Below are positions 34,569 through 43,660 of a stretch of DNA of 64,000 bases, one piece after another; the first letter of the stretch is position 1, and each line of letters starts with the position of its first letter. Both the position numbers and the translations under genes were made by a program. This DNA comes from Hyphomonas sediminis (GTDB lineage Bacteria > Pseudomonadota > Alphaproteobacteria > Caulobacterales > Hyphomonadaceae), in the NCBI RefSeq assembly GCF_019679475.1, contig NZ_JAIEZP010000001.1, positions 3,038,001 through 3,102,000 of the forward strand, written 5' to 3'. The notes beneath the pieces were generated by a model, which was not told where the DNA came from, searched no databases, and saw only the letters and a program-made list of their open reading frames with translations.

Positions 34569-36110
34569 TCAGATGTCCCGGGTGCGGATTTCCACGTCCG
34601 TATACACACGAGAATCCGCGCGGCCGGCATCTTCGACGACCCGGAAATCGCCGGTGCAATCCTTTTTGCTGACCGTTACGCGCAGATATCCGCGCTGTTT
34701 GCCATTCAGATGAGAGACGTGCGGGTTTGCCTCATGCATCACTTCCATATCGCGCGCCCAGGGACAGCCTGAGGAGATGGAGCTGCCGACAAGCTCGTGG
34801 CCAAGCCGCTTCGACCGCGTGTCGAAGGGCATCTGGTAGAGTGTCGAGGCCATGGCAGTGTGCCAGTCACCGGTGAGGAAAACCGGGTTCTTCACGCCCG
34901 TGGCCAACATGTCCGCCAGGCGCTGACGCGCGAGCGGATAGCCATCCCAGCTGTCAAGATTGGTGACGGGCGCTTCGGGCGGGGCGTTGTAGCGATAGGG
35001 CGTGAACCAGACCTGCGTGGCGATCAGGTTGAACGCGGCGCCGGAGCGCTTCAGCTCCGAATGCAGCCATTCTTCCTGCGCTTTGCCCATCATGGTCTGG
35101 GCGGGATCATTAGCTTCCTCACAATAGGCCTTGCGGCCATCGCCGCAGGGCTGGTTGGTGCGGAACTGGCGTGTGTCCAGCAGGTGAACCTGCGCCGGGC
35201 CGAGACGGAAAGCGCCATGCATCAGGAGGCCGGCCTCAGTGCCCTTGACCCAGGGCGGCGTCTCGATCGGCATGTGCTCATAATAGGCCTGGAACGCGGC
35301 CAGCTTGCGCACGCGGAACTCCAGATCCGTTTGTTTTTCGAGATCCTGAGGGATGGAGCCGGCCCAGTTATTGTCGATCTCATGGTCATCCATGGCGACA
35401 ATCCAGGGCGCGATGGCATGAGCGGCCTGCAGGTGCGGATCGGTTTTGTAGAGAGCGTAGCGGTTGCGGTAATCCCAGAGCGTGACTATTTCCGGCCCGT
35501 TATGGAGGCGCACGGTTTCAAACAGGCGGCGTTCGCCGGCGCCAACGTCCCGCATGTAGGAACCGAGCGTGCCGACGCCGCCCTCATAGATATAGTCGCC
35601 CGTATGAATGACGAGATCGGGCACCCATTCGGCAAGATCGCGATAGGCTGCGTAATAGCCGGCTTCATAATGCTGACAGTAAGCCAGCGCAATGCGGGCC
35701 TTGTCGTCATTGGGGCTTGTCGTCCGTGTCCGGCCTATGACGGTATCTTCATCATTGTAGCTGAACTGATACCAGTATTCCCGACCAGGCTCGAGCCCTT
35801 CGCATTTGTAGTGGACCGAGTGGGCCTTTGCATCGGATGTGGAAACCATCTCGTCACGGATGACATCGCGCATGGCCGGATCGCGGGCCACGCGCACGCG
35901 GACTTCGGCGCGGCCAGGCGGCATACCGCCACCTCTCAGGGGATCGGGCGCAAGCCGCGTCCAGAGGATAACACTCTCCGGCCGCGGGGTGCCCGAGGCG
36001 ATACCGAGCGTGAAATATGTAGCCGAACTGTCAGCGAAGCTACGCTGCGATGCCATGGCGGCGGCAGCCGCAGCGCCGGTAAGCGCGATGAACGACCTGC
36101 GGGAAAACAT
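34569..36110 (-). CDS. phoD: PhoD-family alkaline phosphatase / phosphodiesterase
   Basis: This is a 513-residue secreted phosphatase. A twin-arginine signal (FSRRSFIALTG) sends it folded through Tat. A PhoD N-terminal Fn3-like domain comes first (TLGIASGTPRPESVILWTRLAPD). The metallophosphatase core has HTGDYIYEGG, the metal-binding VAMDDHEIDNNWAG and FLTGDWHTAMAS. The start at 36110 has AGGAG about ten bases upstream. The longer frame runs into the intergenic region and is rejected. It is downstream of a TonB receptor on the same strand (118 bases apart) and ends at a strong terminator. It releases phosphate from esters in the periplasm or outside. Confidence 0.94.
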   Translation of the reverse strand: MFSRRSFIALTGAAAAAAMASQRSFADSSATYFTLGIASGTPRPESVILWTRLAPDPLRGGGMPPGRAEVRVRVARDPAMRDVIRDEMVSTSDAKAHSVHYKCEGLEPGREYWYQFSYNDEDTVIGRTRTTSPNDDKARIALAYCQHYEAGYYAAYRDLAEWVPDLVIHTGDYIYEGGVGTLGSYMRDVGAGERRLFETVRLHNGPEIVTLWDYRNRYALYKTDPHLQAAHAIAPWIVAMDDHEIDNNWAGSIPQDLEKQTDLEFRVRKLAAFQAYYEHMPIETPPWVKGTEAGLLMHGAFRLGPAQVHLLDTRQFRTNQPCGDGRKAYCEEANDPAQTMMGKAQEEWLHSELKRSGAAFNLIATQVWFTPYRYNAPPEAPVTNLDSWDGYPLARQRLADMLATGVKNPVFLTGDWHTAMASTLYQMPFDTRSKRLGHELVGSSISSGCPWARDMEVMHEANPHVSHLNGKQRGYLRVTVSKKDCTGDFRVVEDAGRADSRVYTDVEIRTRDI

Positions 36111-36228
36111 GCGTGATTTCTCCTGAATGGGAAGATGAGCGAGCAGAGGACCGGCCAGCAGCTCCGGGGGAAGCCACTGGCCGGGAACAGCGGATGGCGG
36201 CGCGACATGAGCCCCGCCATCACGCAGA

Positions 36229-38868
36229 TCAGAAGCGGTACTCGTACTGTATCCAGGCAGAACGCGGTTTCCCGTTCCAGCCATACTGGCGGTAGTAAGC
36301 GCTGTCGTTGACACCGACCTCCCCGCGAACCACAGCGCGGTCCAGCGTCAGGCCGGCGCCGCCCGAGTAGCGCTCGTAATAGTTCTCATCGAGGAGGTTC
36401 ACGCCGCGGATGAGAATGCGGTGCTCGTGGTCCTTGCCGAAGAAGTACTGGATGGACCCGTTGAGGACGAAATAGTTGCCGAAGTTGACGTCATTGACCA
36501 CACGGTTGCCATTGGCGTCCACGAGACGGGCTGCCGTGGTCGGCGCATACGCCCATTCCGGACCCTGAAGGCGGGGGTTGAGCGCGAACACCCACTGGTC
36601 GGTCGGCTTGTAGGTCAACAGGGCAGAGAGCGTCCATTCCGGGCGTTCGCCGGACTGGCGCTTTTCCTGAGACCCCGCCGGGCCGGGTGTTACGAAGCCC
36701 AGATCTGCTGTGGTCCCATCCAGACGGGCCGGCAGACCAAATACCGGATTGGTCTCAAGGGAGTCCATCATGGTGTAGGATACGTCACCAGAGAACGGGC
36801 CGTAATCGAAAGCGAGATCGACTGTGACGCCTTCGATTTCCTGGATCGACAGAGTGTTGACAGCCACCACTTCCGATCCATCCAGACCACGGCTTGCCGC
36901 CGTTGCGCAGAAGGAGTCAGGCGGCACAATGCTTTCCCGGTTGCGATTGATGATTTCAAGATCGAAGGGATTGCCGACATATTGGGGGCAAACCGATTCA
37001 ACCGACCGCGTACCAAACTGGTTCTTGATGTCGGTCTTGAAGTATCCAAGCTCGATGTTGAAGGTGCCGCCCCTGAACGAGCCATCCATGCCGATACCGG
37101 CATTCAAAGCCTCAACTGATTGCGGCTCAAGGCCGGGGTTGAGGTTCCGATTGGCCCCATAGGCGCCGATCTCGTCGATCTTGGGAGCCGAGTAGGATGT
37201 GCCACCGCTGGCGCGGGCATAGATACCGGCCGGCAGATCCTGACGAAGACCGATCTTGTAGATCATCTCATCGTCAAATCCCTCATTGAAATCCTGACGG
37301 ACGGCGAAGGAGCCATTGAGGCCTTCGAGAACCGGCAGGCTGAGGCGCAGATCGCCATAGAGTCCCGTTGACGTGACCTTCACATCCTTGACCCCGAAGG
37401 AGTCGTCGGACGCATCTTCATAGGCGGTGTACTGAACACCGCCAACAACTTCAACCAGGTCATTGAGGCGGTAGGTGCCACGGGCATTGATCCCGTAGTC
37501 AATGTATCCGGAGCGGCGATTGTCCGTCGAACCGAAGCCCTTGACCGGGGTACCGTCCCCGAAGGACGTGGTCGTCTCGATGATATAGCCGATGGGCGCG
37601 CCGATCGGGAATGGGTTCTGGACGGTGCCGTAAGGCTGGCCGAAATAGGGGCTGCTGGGATCCTGGTTCACCATCCAGCCATTCTGTGCGCCGGTGGCCG
37701 CACCACTCGTCGTTCCGTAGGGATTGGTGACACAGCCGGCCGGGAGGTTCGGAACAGTGGCCGCGAAGGCTTCGTATTGTGCGGCCGTCGTGAAGCCGGT
37801 GATCCCTTGCGCCGAAGCGATGGCGCGCACATCCGCCGGCAGATCCTGCAGGCGAGGCGTGCGGCAGACGCGGGCCAGCAACTCATGGTTCTTCAGCTGC
37901 GGCTTCTGCCAGTGAGAGTCCACTTCGATCCGGAAATCGTCCGAGAACGACTTCTTGTAGTTCGCCGTATAGATCGGGAACTCGGTGAAGTTGGGGGTGT
38001 AGATGGTCGAGTTCGGGAACGAGTCGTGGAAGTCGATGGTAGAGAAACTTGCGCCCAGACGCAGTTCCGAGGTCTCATCGATCTGCCAGAGATACTTCGC
38101 GCCAATGCTGTTGAAGTCATAGGGGTAAGGCTGGAAACCGCCGAGGGCGAGAACGTTATCCCCATATGCAGAGGCATCGAAAAGCTCGTGTGCGTCGGAG
38201 TGATAGGACCGGCCATACACCAGGAAACTGTGCTTGCCTTCGGAATCGACCGGCATTGACACATTGCCATAGATTTCGCGGGTCTTGAACGAACCGGCAT
38301 AGACGCCGATCTGGCCTTTTTTTGTGCCGTCAGGCTCTTTCGTCTTTACGCTGACCACCCCGAGTCCGCCGTTTGATCCGAAATAAAGCGACTGGCCGCC
38401 GCGATAAACTTCAACGCTGTCGATCATACGCGGGTCAATGGCGGTAGCTGGCCACAGATCTTCTGACGGGCTGGAACGGTCGAAATACGGAACGCCATCT
38501 ACCAGAAGCAGCGTGTCACGGTCCGTGCCGCCGTCGATGCGGATGGTGAACTCGCCTTCATCGGGCGAATAGCCAATGTTTGCGCCGCGGATCAGACCCG
38601 CAGCCGCTTCTCCAAAGTTCGTGAAGCCGCCCGTCTCGATCTTCTGAGCATCGATCAGCTGCACCTGGTTGCCGAACTGTACAAGGTCAATCGCCATCGG
38701 CGTGGCCTCGTCCACACGGCGGCCTTCGACCAGCACCGTGCTGAGGCGGGCCTCGTCCTCTTCTGCAGCCTCGGACTGCGCCATCGCAGGCGCCGCGAGG
38801 CTGGCCGAGACCAACACGGCCCCGACACTCAACAACAGTCTCTTTCTCAGATAGTATTTCACTGTCAC
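36229..38868 (-). CDS. TonB-dependent receptor, phosphorus-locus associated
   Basis: This is an 879-residue outer-membrane receptor. The signal peptide is about 1-30 (ending PAMAQ), followed by a TonB-box-like STVLVEGRR, a plug with LLLVDGVPYFDRSSP and MIDSVEVYRGGQSLYFGSNGGLGVVSVKT, and a long barrel ending SAWIQYEYRF. It is larger than BtuB and has extended loops. The ligand is unknown. Its position upstream of phoD and divergent from a phosphatase gene suggests uptake of a phosphate-containing compound. Its promoter shares an 11-base motif with the phnD promoter. Confidence 0.9.
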   Translation of the reverse strand: MTVKYYLRKRLLLSVGAVLVSASLAAPAMAQSEAAEEDEARLSTVLVEGRRVDEATPMAIDLVQFGNQVQLIDAQKIETGGFTNFGEAAAGLIRGANIGYSPDEGEFTIRIDGGTDRDTLLLVDGVPYFDRSSPSEDLWPATAIDPRMIDSVEVYRGGQSLYFGSNGGLGVVSVKTKEPDGTKKGQIGVYAGSFKTREIYGNVSMPVDSEGKHSFLVYGRSYHSDAHELFDASAYGDNVLALGGFQPYPYDFNSIGAKYLWQIDETSELRLGASFSTIDFHDSFPNSTIYTPNFTEFPIYTANYKKSFSDDFRIEVDSHWQKPQLKNHELLARVCRTPRLQDLPADVRAIASAQGITGFTTAAQYEAFAATVPNLPAGCVTNPYGTTSGAATGAQNGWMVNQDPSSPYFGQPYGTVQNPFPIGAPIGYIIETTTSFGDGTPVKGFGSTDNRRSGYIDYGINARGTYRLNDLVEVVGGVQYTAYEDASDDSFGVKDVKVTSTGLYGDLRLSLPVLEGLNGSFAVRQDFNEGFDDEMIYKIGLRQDLPAGIYARASGGTSYSAPKIDEIGAYGANRNLNPGLEPQSVEALNAGIGMDGSFRGGTFNIELGYFKTDIKNQFGTRSVESVCPQYVGNPFDLEIINRNRESIVPPDSFCATAASRGLDGSEVVAVNTLSIQEIEGVTVDLAFDYGPFSGDVSYTMMDSLETNPVFGLPARLDGTTADLGFVTPGPAGSQEKRQSGERPEWTLSALLTYKPTDQWVFALNPRLQGPEWAYAPTTAARLVDANGNRVVNDVNFGNYFVLNGSIQYFFGKDHEHRILIRGVNLLDENYYERYSGGAGLTLDRAVVRGEVGVNDSAYYRQYGWNGKPRSAWIQYEYRF

Positions 38869-38958
38869 CCCTCCGAGGTTCAGATTGCGCCGGCCTGACC
38901 GGGCAACCGCAATAGCTGTGCGCGCAATCAGTTCTGCGCAGGGGCCGGGTAGCCGGTG

Positions 38959-38969
38959 AATGTGACGCG
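38959..38969 (-). promoter_or_regulatory. Putative operator upstream of the TonB receptor gene
   Basis: The minus strand carries CGCGTCACATT about 91 bases upstream of the receptor start. The identical 11-mer is found upstream of phnD. Just before it lies TTCAC, so TTCAC and GTCAC repeat with an 11-base period, the spacing used by PhoB boxes. The regulator could be PhoB or the nearby RpiR protein; this is inference. Confidence 0.4.
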
Positions 38970-39060
38970 TCGGTGAAGTTTCTGTAATTCAAATATAAAA
39001 TTTACTCATTTCATGTTTTCCATCTTTTGAATTATCTTCATTTCGTCTAAGCCGCCGCTC

Positions 39061-39828
39061 ATGAAGAATGTTATGCCCCTTGAAGAGCTGCGCAGCCGGG
39101 ATCCCAAGTCACTCATAAAGTCTGCTGACGGATTTCTTCTGGATTGGGACGGGTGCTGCGCGATCGACAATCTTCTGGTGCCTGAAGCCGCAGCATTCCT
39201 GCGCGCGCATCAGAAACGGCTGGCAATTGTGTCGAACAATTCCACCCACACTCCGGACGAAATGCGCGCCATTCTGGACAAGTCCGGCATTGAACTTCCC
39301 CCTGAACGCATCCTGCTGGCCGGCATGTTCGCGATAAGGCGGGCGCGGGATCTGGGGCTCAAGCGGGCCATGATCATTGGAAGCCCTGCCATGAAGGCGT
39401 TGGCCCAACGCTCCGGGATCGAGGTTGTGCGGGAAGAGGCTCAGGTCGTCATCCTGATGCGCGACACGCGGGTGACCTATGCTGCGCTGGAACGGGCTGC
39501 CAACTGCCTGGCTGGCGGCGCAAAACTGATCGTTGCCAACCCTGACGGGTCACACCGGGGCGCCAACGCGCGCATCCGGCTGGAGACCGGCGCCTTTCAT
39601 GCCGCCCTTGAAGCGGCGGTAGATTTGTCTCGGGCGGAAACAGAGATCATCGGCAAGCCGAGCGAGGGATTCTTCCGTGAAGCATGCCGGATTATCGGTA
39701 CTTCTCCCCACCGAACCGTGATGCTGGGGGATAATCCGGATACCGATATTGAGGGTGCAATCCGGGTGGGTATGCCCTGTCTTCTCGTGGCGCCAAGCCC
39801 ACAGGAATTCTTTGCCAGGCTGATCTGA
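39061..39828 (+). CDS. HAD-superfamily phosphatase, class IIA (NagD-like)
   Basis: This 255-residue protein has HAD motif I LLDWDGC (Asp28 and Asp30), motif II IVSNNST (about 56-62), the class IIA cap region with GSPAMKALAQRSG and IVANPDG, motif III EIIGKPSEGFF and motif IV MLGDNPDTDIEGA. The family includes phosphoglycolate and 4-nitrophenyl phosphatases and NagD. It should hydrolyse a small phosphate monoester in the cytoplasm. It is divergent from the TonB receptor and convergent with the RpiR gene, with only five bases between stops. Its product may be the dephosphorylated form of whatever the PhnDCE system imports. Confidence 0.88.
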   Translation: MKNVMPLEELRSRDPKSLIKSADGFLLDWDGCCAIDNLLVPEAAAFLRAHQKRLAIVSNNSTHTPDEMRAILDKSGIELPPERILLAGMFAIRRARDLGLKRAMIIGSPAMKALAQRSGIEVVREEAQVVILMRDTRVTYAALERAANCLAGGAKLIVANPDGSHRGANARIRLETGAFHAALEAAVDLSRAETEIIGKPSEGFFREACRIIGTSPHRTVMLGDNPDTDIEGAIRVGMPCLLVAPSPQEFFARLI

Positions 39829-39833
39829 GCCCC

Positions 39834-40736
39834 TCAGAAACGCTTGATCGAAAGCACGTCGAAGGTTTCGCGGAGTGTCTCGGTCGCGTGGTCATAATCT
39901 GCCATGGCGAGGGCGGCGATCAGCGTGTCAATCACGCAAAGCTGGGCAATCCGGCTCGTCATGGCTTCGGTCCGGAAACGGGTTTCCTTCGACATCGTGT
40001 AGAGTTTGATATCGGCAAAAGCCTGAATGGGAGAGTTGGCGAAGTTCGTGATAACAATGGTTTTGGCGCCCGCCTCATGCGCCAGCCGGGTGGCGGAAAG
40101 CGTTTCGTGCGTTGCGCCGGAATGTGATATGGTCAGTACCGCGACATTCCGGCCAGTACGTGAGGCGCTGATCGCCTGAATGTGGCTATCCACCACAACC
40201 CGCGCATCAATGCCGATCCGCAACATACGGTATTGTGCATCCTCGGCGATTGGCGCGGATGAACCGATTCCATATATCTCTATCCGGTCAGCCGCGCGGA
40301 TGGCCTGCACGGCCTGATCAATCGCATCGGCGTCCACCACCGAGAGCGTATCGCGCAACGCCTGAATGCCGGCATGGAAGATTTTACGGCAGATGGTTCC
40401 GGTATCATCTCCCCGCTGGAGATCCTCCTGAATGAACTGGACAGGCTGAACAGTATCCTGCGCTAGGCTGAGTTTCAGCTGCTGAAAGCCGGTCAGACCC
40501 AACTGGCGACAGAAATTCACCACGCTGCCATCACTGGCCCCTGTCTCAGCGGCGAGTTCGGTGACCGACATACCCACAACGCGGCGAGGGTTGTTGAGCA
40601 CAAACTCGGCAATGGAACTCGTACTGGGCCCCAGAGACGCCTGCCGGATACGGATGCGGCTCAGAACATTGCTGACAACCGCCGTATCCTTCTTCCCCGT
40701 GGTCGCGCTTTTTGACTGCGCCTCTTTTTTCTTCAT
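39834..40736 (-). CDS. RpiR/MurR-family transcriptional regulator
   Basis: This 300-residue regulator has an N-terminal HTH_6 domain (PSTSSIAEFVLNNPRRVVGMSVTELAAETGASDGSVVNFCRQLGLTGFQQLKLSL) and a C-terminal SIS domain that binds phosphosugars (ADRIEIYGIGSSAPIAEDAQYRMLRIG, VLTISHSGATHETL). I chose the ATG at 40736 because GGGGA lies seven bases upstream; 40754 is an alternative. It is divergent from phnD and convergent with the HAD gene, and probably controls this locus in response to a phosphorylated compound. Confidence 0.9.
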   Translation of the reverse strand: MKKKEAQSKSATTGKKDTAVVSNVLSRIRIRQASLGPSTSSIAEFVLNNPRRVVGMSVTELAAETGASDGSVVNFCRQLGLTGFQQLKLSLAQDTVQPVQFIQEDLQRGDDTGTICRKIFHAGIQALRDTLSVVDADAIDQAVQAIRAADRIEIYGIGSSAPIAEDAQYRMLRIGIDARVVVDSHIQAISASRTGRNVAVLTISHSGATHETLSATRLAHEAGAKTIVITNFANSPIQAFADIKLYTMSKETRFRTEAMTSRIAQLCVIDTLIAALAMADYDHATETLRETFDVLSIKRF

Positions 40737-40874
40737 TGCCCGATCCCCGACCATACGCTGATTGCCGGCCGCTTCCCTGCCCGGCGGACTCCCTCTGCCT
40801 TACTTTGAGGGAAAATAAAATCTAGCACAGGAAGAATTGAATAAAATTCACAAACAACCCTGAAATTTCCGCTT

Positions 40875-40885
40875 CGCGTCACATT
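40875..40885 (+). promoter_or_regulatory. Putative operator upstream of phnD
   Basis: CGCGTCACATT lies 52 bases before the phnD start and is identical to the element upstream of the TonB receptor gene at 38959. Its location in the spacer between the rpiR-type gene and phnD suits an autoregulated operator. Confidence 0.4.
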
Positions 40886-40936
40886 AGTGTTGCGGCGGCC
40901 CGCTAGCTTGCAAGCGGAAGTTAGAAGGGGTCAGGC

Positions 40937-41860
40937 ATGCGTATCATTGCAGCTTTGCTATGCATCTGGATGCTGGGAGCGCTGCCCACACTGGCGCAGA
41001 CGAGAGATGGCAGCGCGAGCCAACCGCTCGAGGTGATCCTGATACCGGCCGATGGCGGCACAGAAGACGGCACCAAGGCAGATTTCCTCCCCTTGTTCAA
41101 TGCGCTGACCAAGACAAGCGGCCTGCATTTCCGTGTACGGGTCGGGCAGAGCTATGCGGCGGCCATCGAGGCGGTCTGCACGGGGCTTGCAGATGTCGCA
41201 TGGCTTGGCCCAACCTCCTATCGGGAGGCGCGTGATCGCGGCTGCGCCGAGTTGCTGGCCGTGGAATCCACCAATGGCAGCGCAACCTATTACGCAGGAA
41301 TTTTTGCGCTGAAAGACAGCAGCATTTCCAGCGCGCAGGATCTGCGCGGGCGATCCGTGGCGTTCGGCCCGCCGCAATCGGCGAGCAGCTTTGTGTTTCC
41401 GATCGGGATTCTTCTGGACGCCGGTATTGATCCGAGAAAGGATCTTTTTCAGGTTCGCATTGGGGATAGCCATACCAGCGGGCTTGTTGCTCTGGACAAC
41501 GGCCTGGTGGATGGCGCTGCTGCGTCGTTCATATCGTTCGAACGCGCCGCAAATTCGGGCGCGATTGATGCCTCCCGCTTCCGGATCGTGGGGCGCTCGG
41601 CCCCTATTCCCAATCCGCCCCTGGTGTATGCCAAAGCGCTGCCGCCTGCCGTAAAATCCAGACTGCGCGCCGCGCTGGGCGCACTGCACCAACAGCCGGG
41701 CGTATCCGCCGATGACATTCGCGGCTATGGCGGAAAGCGGGTTGACCGCTACGATATTACGATCACTGACGATGATTTTGAAACAGCCTTTCGCCCGGTC
41801 TCGGGGGTGGATGGCGCCTTTACGGCGGCGCTGGTACGGCGCGCGGGCACTTACCGGTGA
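40937..41860 (+). CDS. phnD: Phosphonate/phosphate-type ABC substrate-binding protein
   Basis: This is a 307-residue PhnD-family periplasmic binding protein with a signal peptide (about 1-21, ending TLAQ). Typical segments are EVILIPADGG, an AAAIEAVCTGLADVAWLGPTSY stretch, DLRGRSVAFGPPQSASSFVFP and a C-terminal helical region. AGAAGGGG precedes the start. The family binds phosphonates, phosphite or phosphate esters; no C-P lyase genes are in the window, so the ligand is open. It is first in phnD-phnC-phnE, overlapping phnC by four bases. Confidence 0.9.
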   Translation: MRIIAALLCIWMLGALPTLAQTRDGSASQPLEVILIPADGGTEDGTKADFLPLFNALTKTSGLHFRVRVGQSYAAAIEAVCTGLADVAWLGPTSYREARDRGCAELLAVESTNGSATYYAGIFALKDSSISSAQDLRGRSVAFGPPQSASSFVFPIGILLDAGIDPRKDLFQVRIGDSHTSGLVALDNGLVDGAAASFISFERAANSGAIDASRFRIVGRSAPIPNPPLVYAKALPPAVKSRLRAALGALHQQPGVSADDIRGYGGKRVDRYDITITDDDFETAFRPVSGVDGAFTAALVRRAGTYR

Positions 41861-42642
41861 CGGAAGCGCATAACCTCAGCCCCAGTCGGCAACCGGTCAT
41901 CCTTTCTCTTTCAGGCGTAGGCGCTGCCTATAACGGCACGATGGCGCTTGAAGGGGTAGATCTGGACCTCTACGCGGGTGAGTTCTGCGTCATTCTTGGA
42001 CCGTCAGGCTCGGGAAAGTCGACGCTGTTGCGGCTGATTTCCGGACTTGTGCCGGCCTCTTCCGGCAAGATCGAGCTTCAGGGCATCCAACTCTCCCGGG
42101 CCACACGCCGGCAGATCCAGCGCAAACTGGGAATGGTGCATCAGGACCATGGGCTGATCGACCGGCTGAGCGTCGTGCAGAATGTCATGACTGGCCTCGC
42201 CGGCGAACTGCCGATCTGGCGGCTGATCCTGCGGCTCTATCCGCCTGAAGTGAAAGCCGAAGCCTGCCGGCTTCTGGCTGAAGTGGGCCTTGACGAAAGT
42301 CATGTGAACCGCCGGGCGCGGGAGCTATCCGGCGGTCAGCGGCAGCGTGTAGGCATCGCCCGGGCGTTGATGGGCAATCCGGCCGTCATCCTTGCGGATG
42401 AACCCGTCGCCAGCCTTGATCCGGCAACCTCGCGCGACATCGTCGGCCTTCTGCGGCGCACGGCGAAAGAACGCGGCGTGCCGGTGCTCTGTTCGCTGCA
42501 TCAGACCGACCTGGCGCGGGAGTTTGCAGACCGTATTGTGGTCATCAGGTCCGGCCGCAAAGAGTTCGACGGGACGCCGCACGCGCTTTCCGCCAGCAGC
42601 CACGCTCCAGAACCGATCCTCAAACGGAGCGTTACCGTATGA
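41857..42642 (+). CDS. phnC: Phosphonate-type ABC transporter ATP-binding protein
   Basis: This is a 261-residue ATPase with Walker A GPSGSGKST (48-56), Q-loop MVHQDHGLIDRLSVVQNVMTG, signature LSGGQ (157-161), Walker B VILADEP (177-183) and an H-loop in CSLHQTDLAREF. The Q-loop region and length match PhnC. It overlaps phnD (ATGA) and phnE (ATGA), so the three proteins are made together. It powers uptake through PhnE. Confidence 0.94.
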   Translation: MTEAHNLSPSRQPVILSLSGVGAAYNGTMALEGVDLDLYAGEFCVILGPSGSGKSTLLRLISGLVPASSGKIELQGIQLSRATRRQIQRKLGMVHQDHGLIDRLSVVQNVMTGLAGELPIWRLILRLYPPEVKAEACRLLAEVGLDESHVNRRARELSGGQRQRVGIARALMGNPAVILADEPVASLDPATSRDIVGLLRRTAKERGVPVLCSLHQTDLAREFADRIVVIRSGRKEFDGTPHALSASSHAPEPILKRSVTV

Positions 42643-43646
42643 GCGAGAGTACTGCAGAGAGTGTTCATTCGCCAGAGGCCTGGCGATTGAAGCCAGTCTA
42701 TGGCAGCCGGACCTTGCTGGCCGTTCTGGCCTGCTTTGTGTTTCTCATCTGGTCGGCGCCGCGCGTGGAACTGGACGTCCTTGTACGAAATGTGCAGGAA
42801 TATGTGGGAAGTCTCGGCGCGGGGCCTGACAGCTCCCAGATCGGGCGAGGGCTTGCCTCGATTGAGGACAAGATGTTCCCGCTGGTGATGGACGAGCGAA
42901 CGCCCCTCGAAGCGGGCGGTGAACCGCGCGCCTGGCCCTCGCGCATTGAAGAGGTGACGCGGCAGGAAACGGCGCTGAACCCCGAAACTCTGCAAATAGA
43001 GACGCGTGAGATCATCGAGCGGTATCGGGTACAGCCCTTTGGCTACCTGCTCTATGTCTGCGGAAAGATGCTTCAATCCATAGAGATGGCTATCTGGGCA
43101 AGCCTTTTTGCAATGCTCGCCAGTCTCGCCTTGATGCCGCTTGCCGCGCGCAACTTTACGCCCCACCCTGTAGTCCGCACGGCGGCGCGCTCCATAGTAT
43201 CGCTTTTGCGCACCATCCCGGAACTCGTGAGCGCGCTGTTTCTGGTGCTTCTGTTCGGCTTCGGGCCGGTGGCCGGCATTCTTGCGCTGACCCTTCACAG
43301 CATCGGGTTCCTGGGAAAATTCTATGCCGACGACGTTGAGACCGCCGACATACGCCCTCAGGAAGCCCTCACCGCGCTGGGTGCAAGCCGCCTGACGGTT
43401 CTTCGCCTTGCGGTACTGCCAAATGTAGTGCCTTCATTCGTGGCGCTCACTCTTTATGTGGTGGACCGGAATATCCGTATGGCCACAGTCATCGGCATCG
43501 TCGGCGCCGGCGGCATCGGGCAGGAACTGAAAGGCCGGTTTGACATGCTGCAATATGGGCACGTGGGAACCATACTGCTGGTGATTTTTGCCACCGTCCT
43601 CGCCCTGGATGCATTTGCCAGCCAGGTTCGCCGTCATCTGATCTGA
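42639..43646 (+). CDS. phnE: Phosphonate-type ABC transporter permease
   Basis: This 335-residue PhnE-type permease has an N-terminal helix (about 28-42), a long periplasmic segment, then a bundle of helices with the coupling motif EALTALGASRLTVLRLAVLPNVVPSFVALTLYVVDRNIR, matching the EAA loop of the BPD transporter family. GIVGAGGIGQELKGRFDMLQYGHVGTILLVI closes the domain. It is the last gene of phnDCE; IS6 copy D begins 14 bases after its stop, so the original downstream genes may have been displaced. Confidence 0.93.
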   Translation: MSESTAESVHSPEAWRLKPVYGSRTLLAVLACFVFLIWSAPRVELDVLVRNVQEYVGSLGAGPDSSQIGRGLASIEDKMFPLVMDERTPLEAGGEPRAWPSRIEEVTRQETALNPETLQIETREIIERYRVQPFGYLLYVCGKMLQSIEMAIWASLFAMLASLALMPLAARNFTPHPVVRTAARSIVSLLRTIPELVSALFLVLLFGFGPVAGILALTLHSIGFLGKFYADDVETADIRPQEALTALGASRLTVLRLAVLPNVVPSFVALTLYVVDRNIRMATVIGIVGAGGIGQELKGRFDMLQYGHVGTILLVIFATVLALDAFASQVRRHLI

Positions 43647-43660
43647 AGCTGACGTGACAG

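Noticed and set aside
34797-36116. A 439-codon plus-strand open frame
   Set aside because: It is antisense to phoD, whose catalytic motifs and terminator are clear. High GC content with few stops in this frame explains the shadow.
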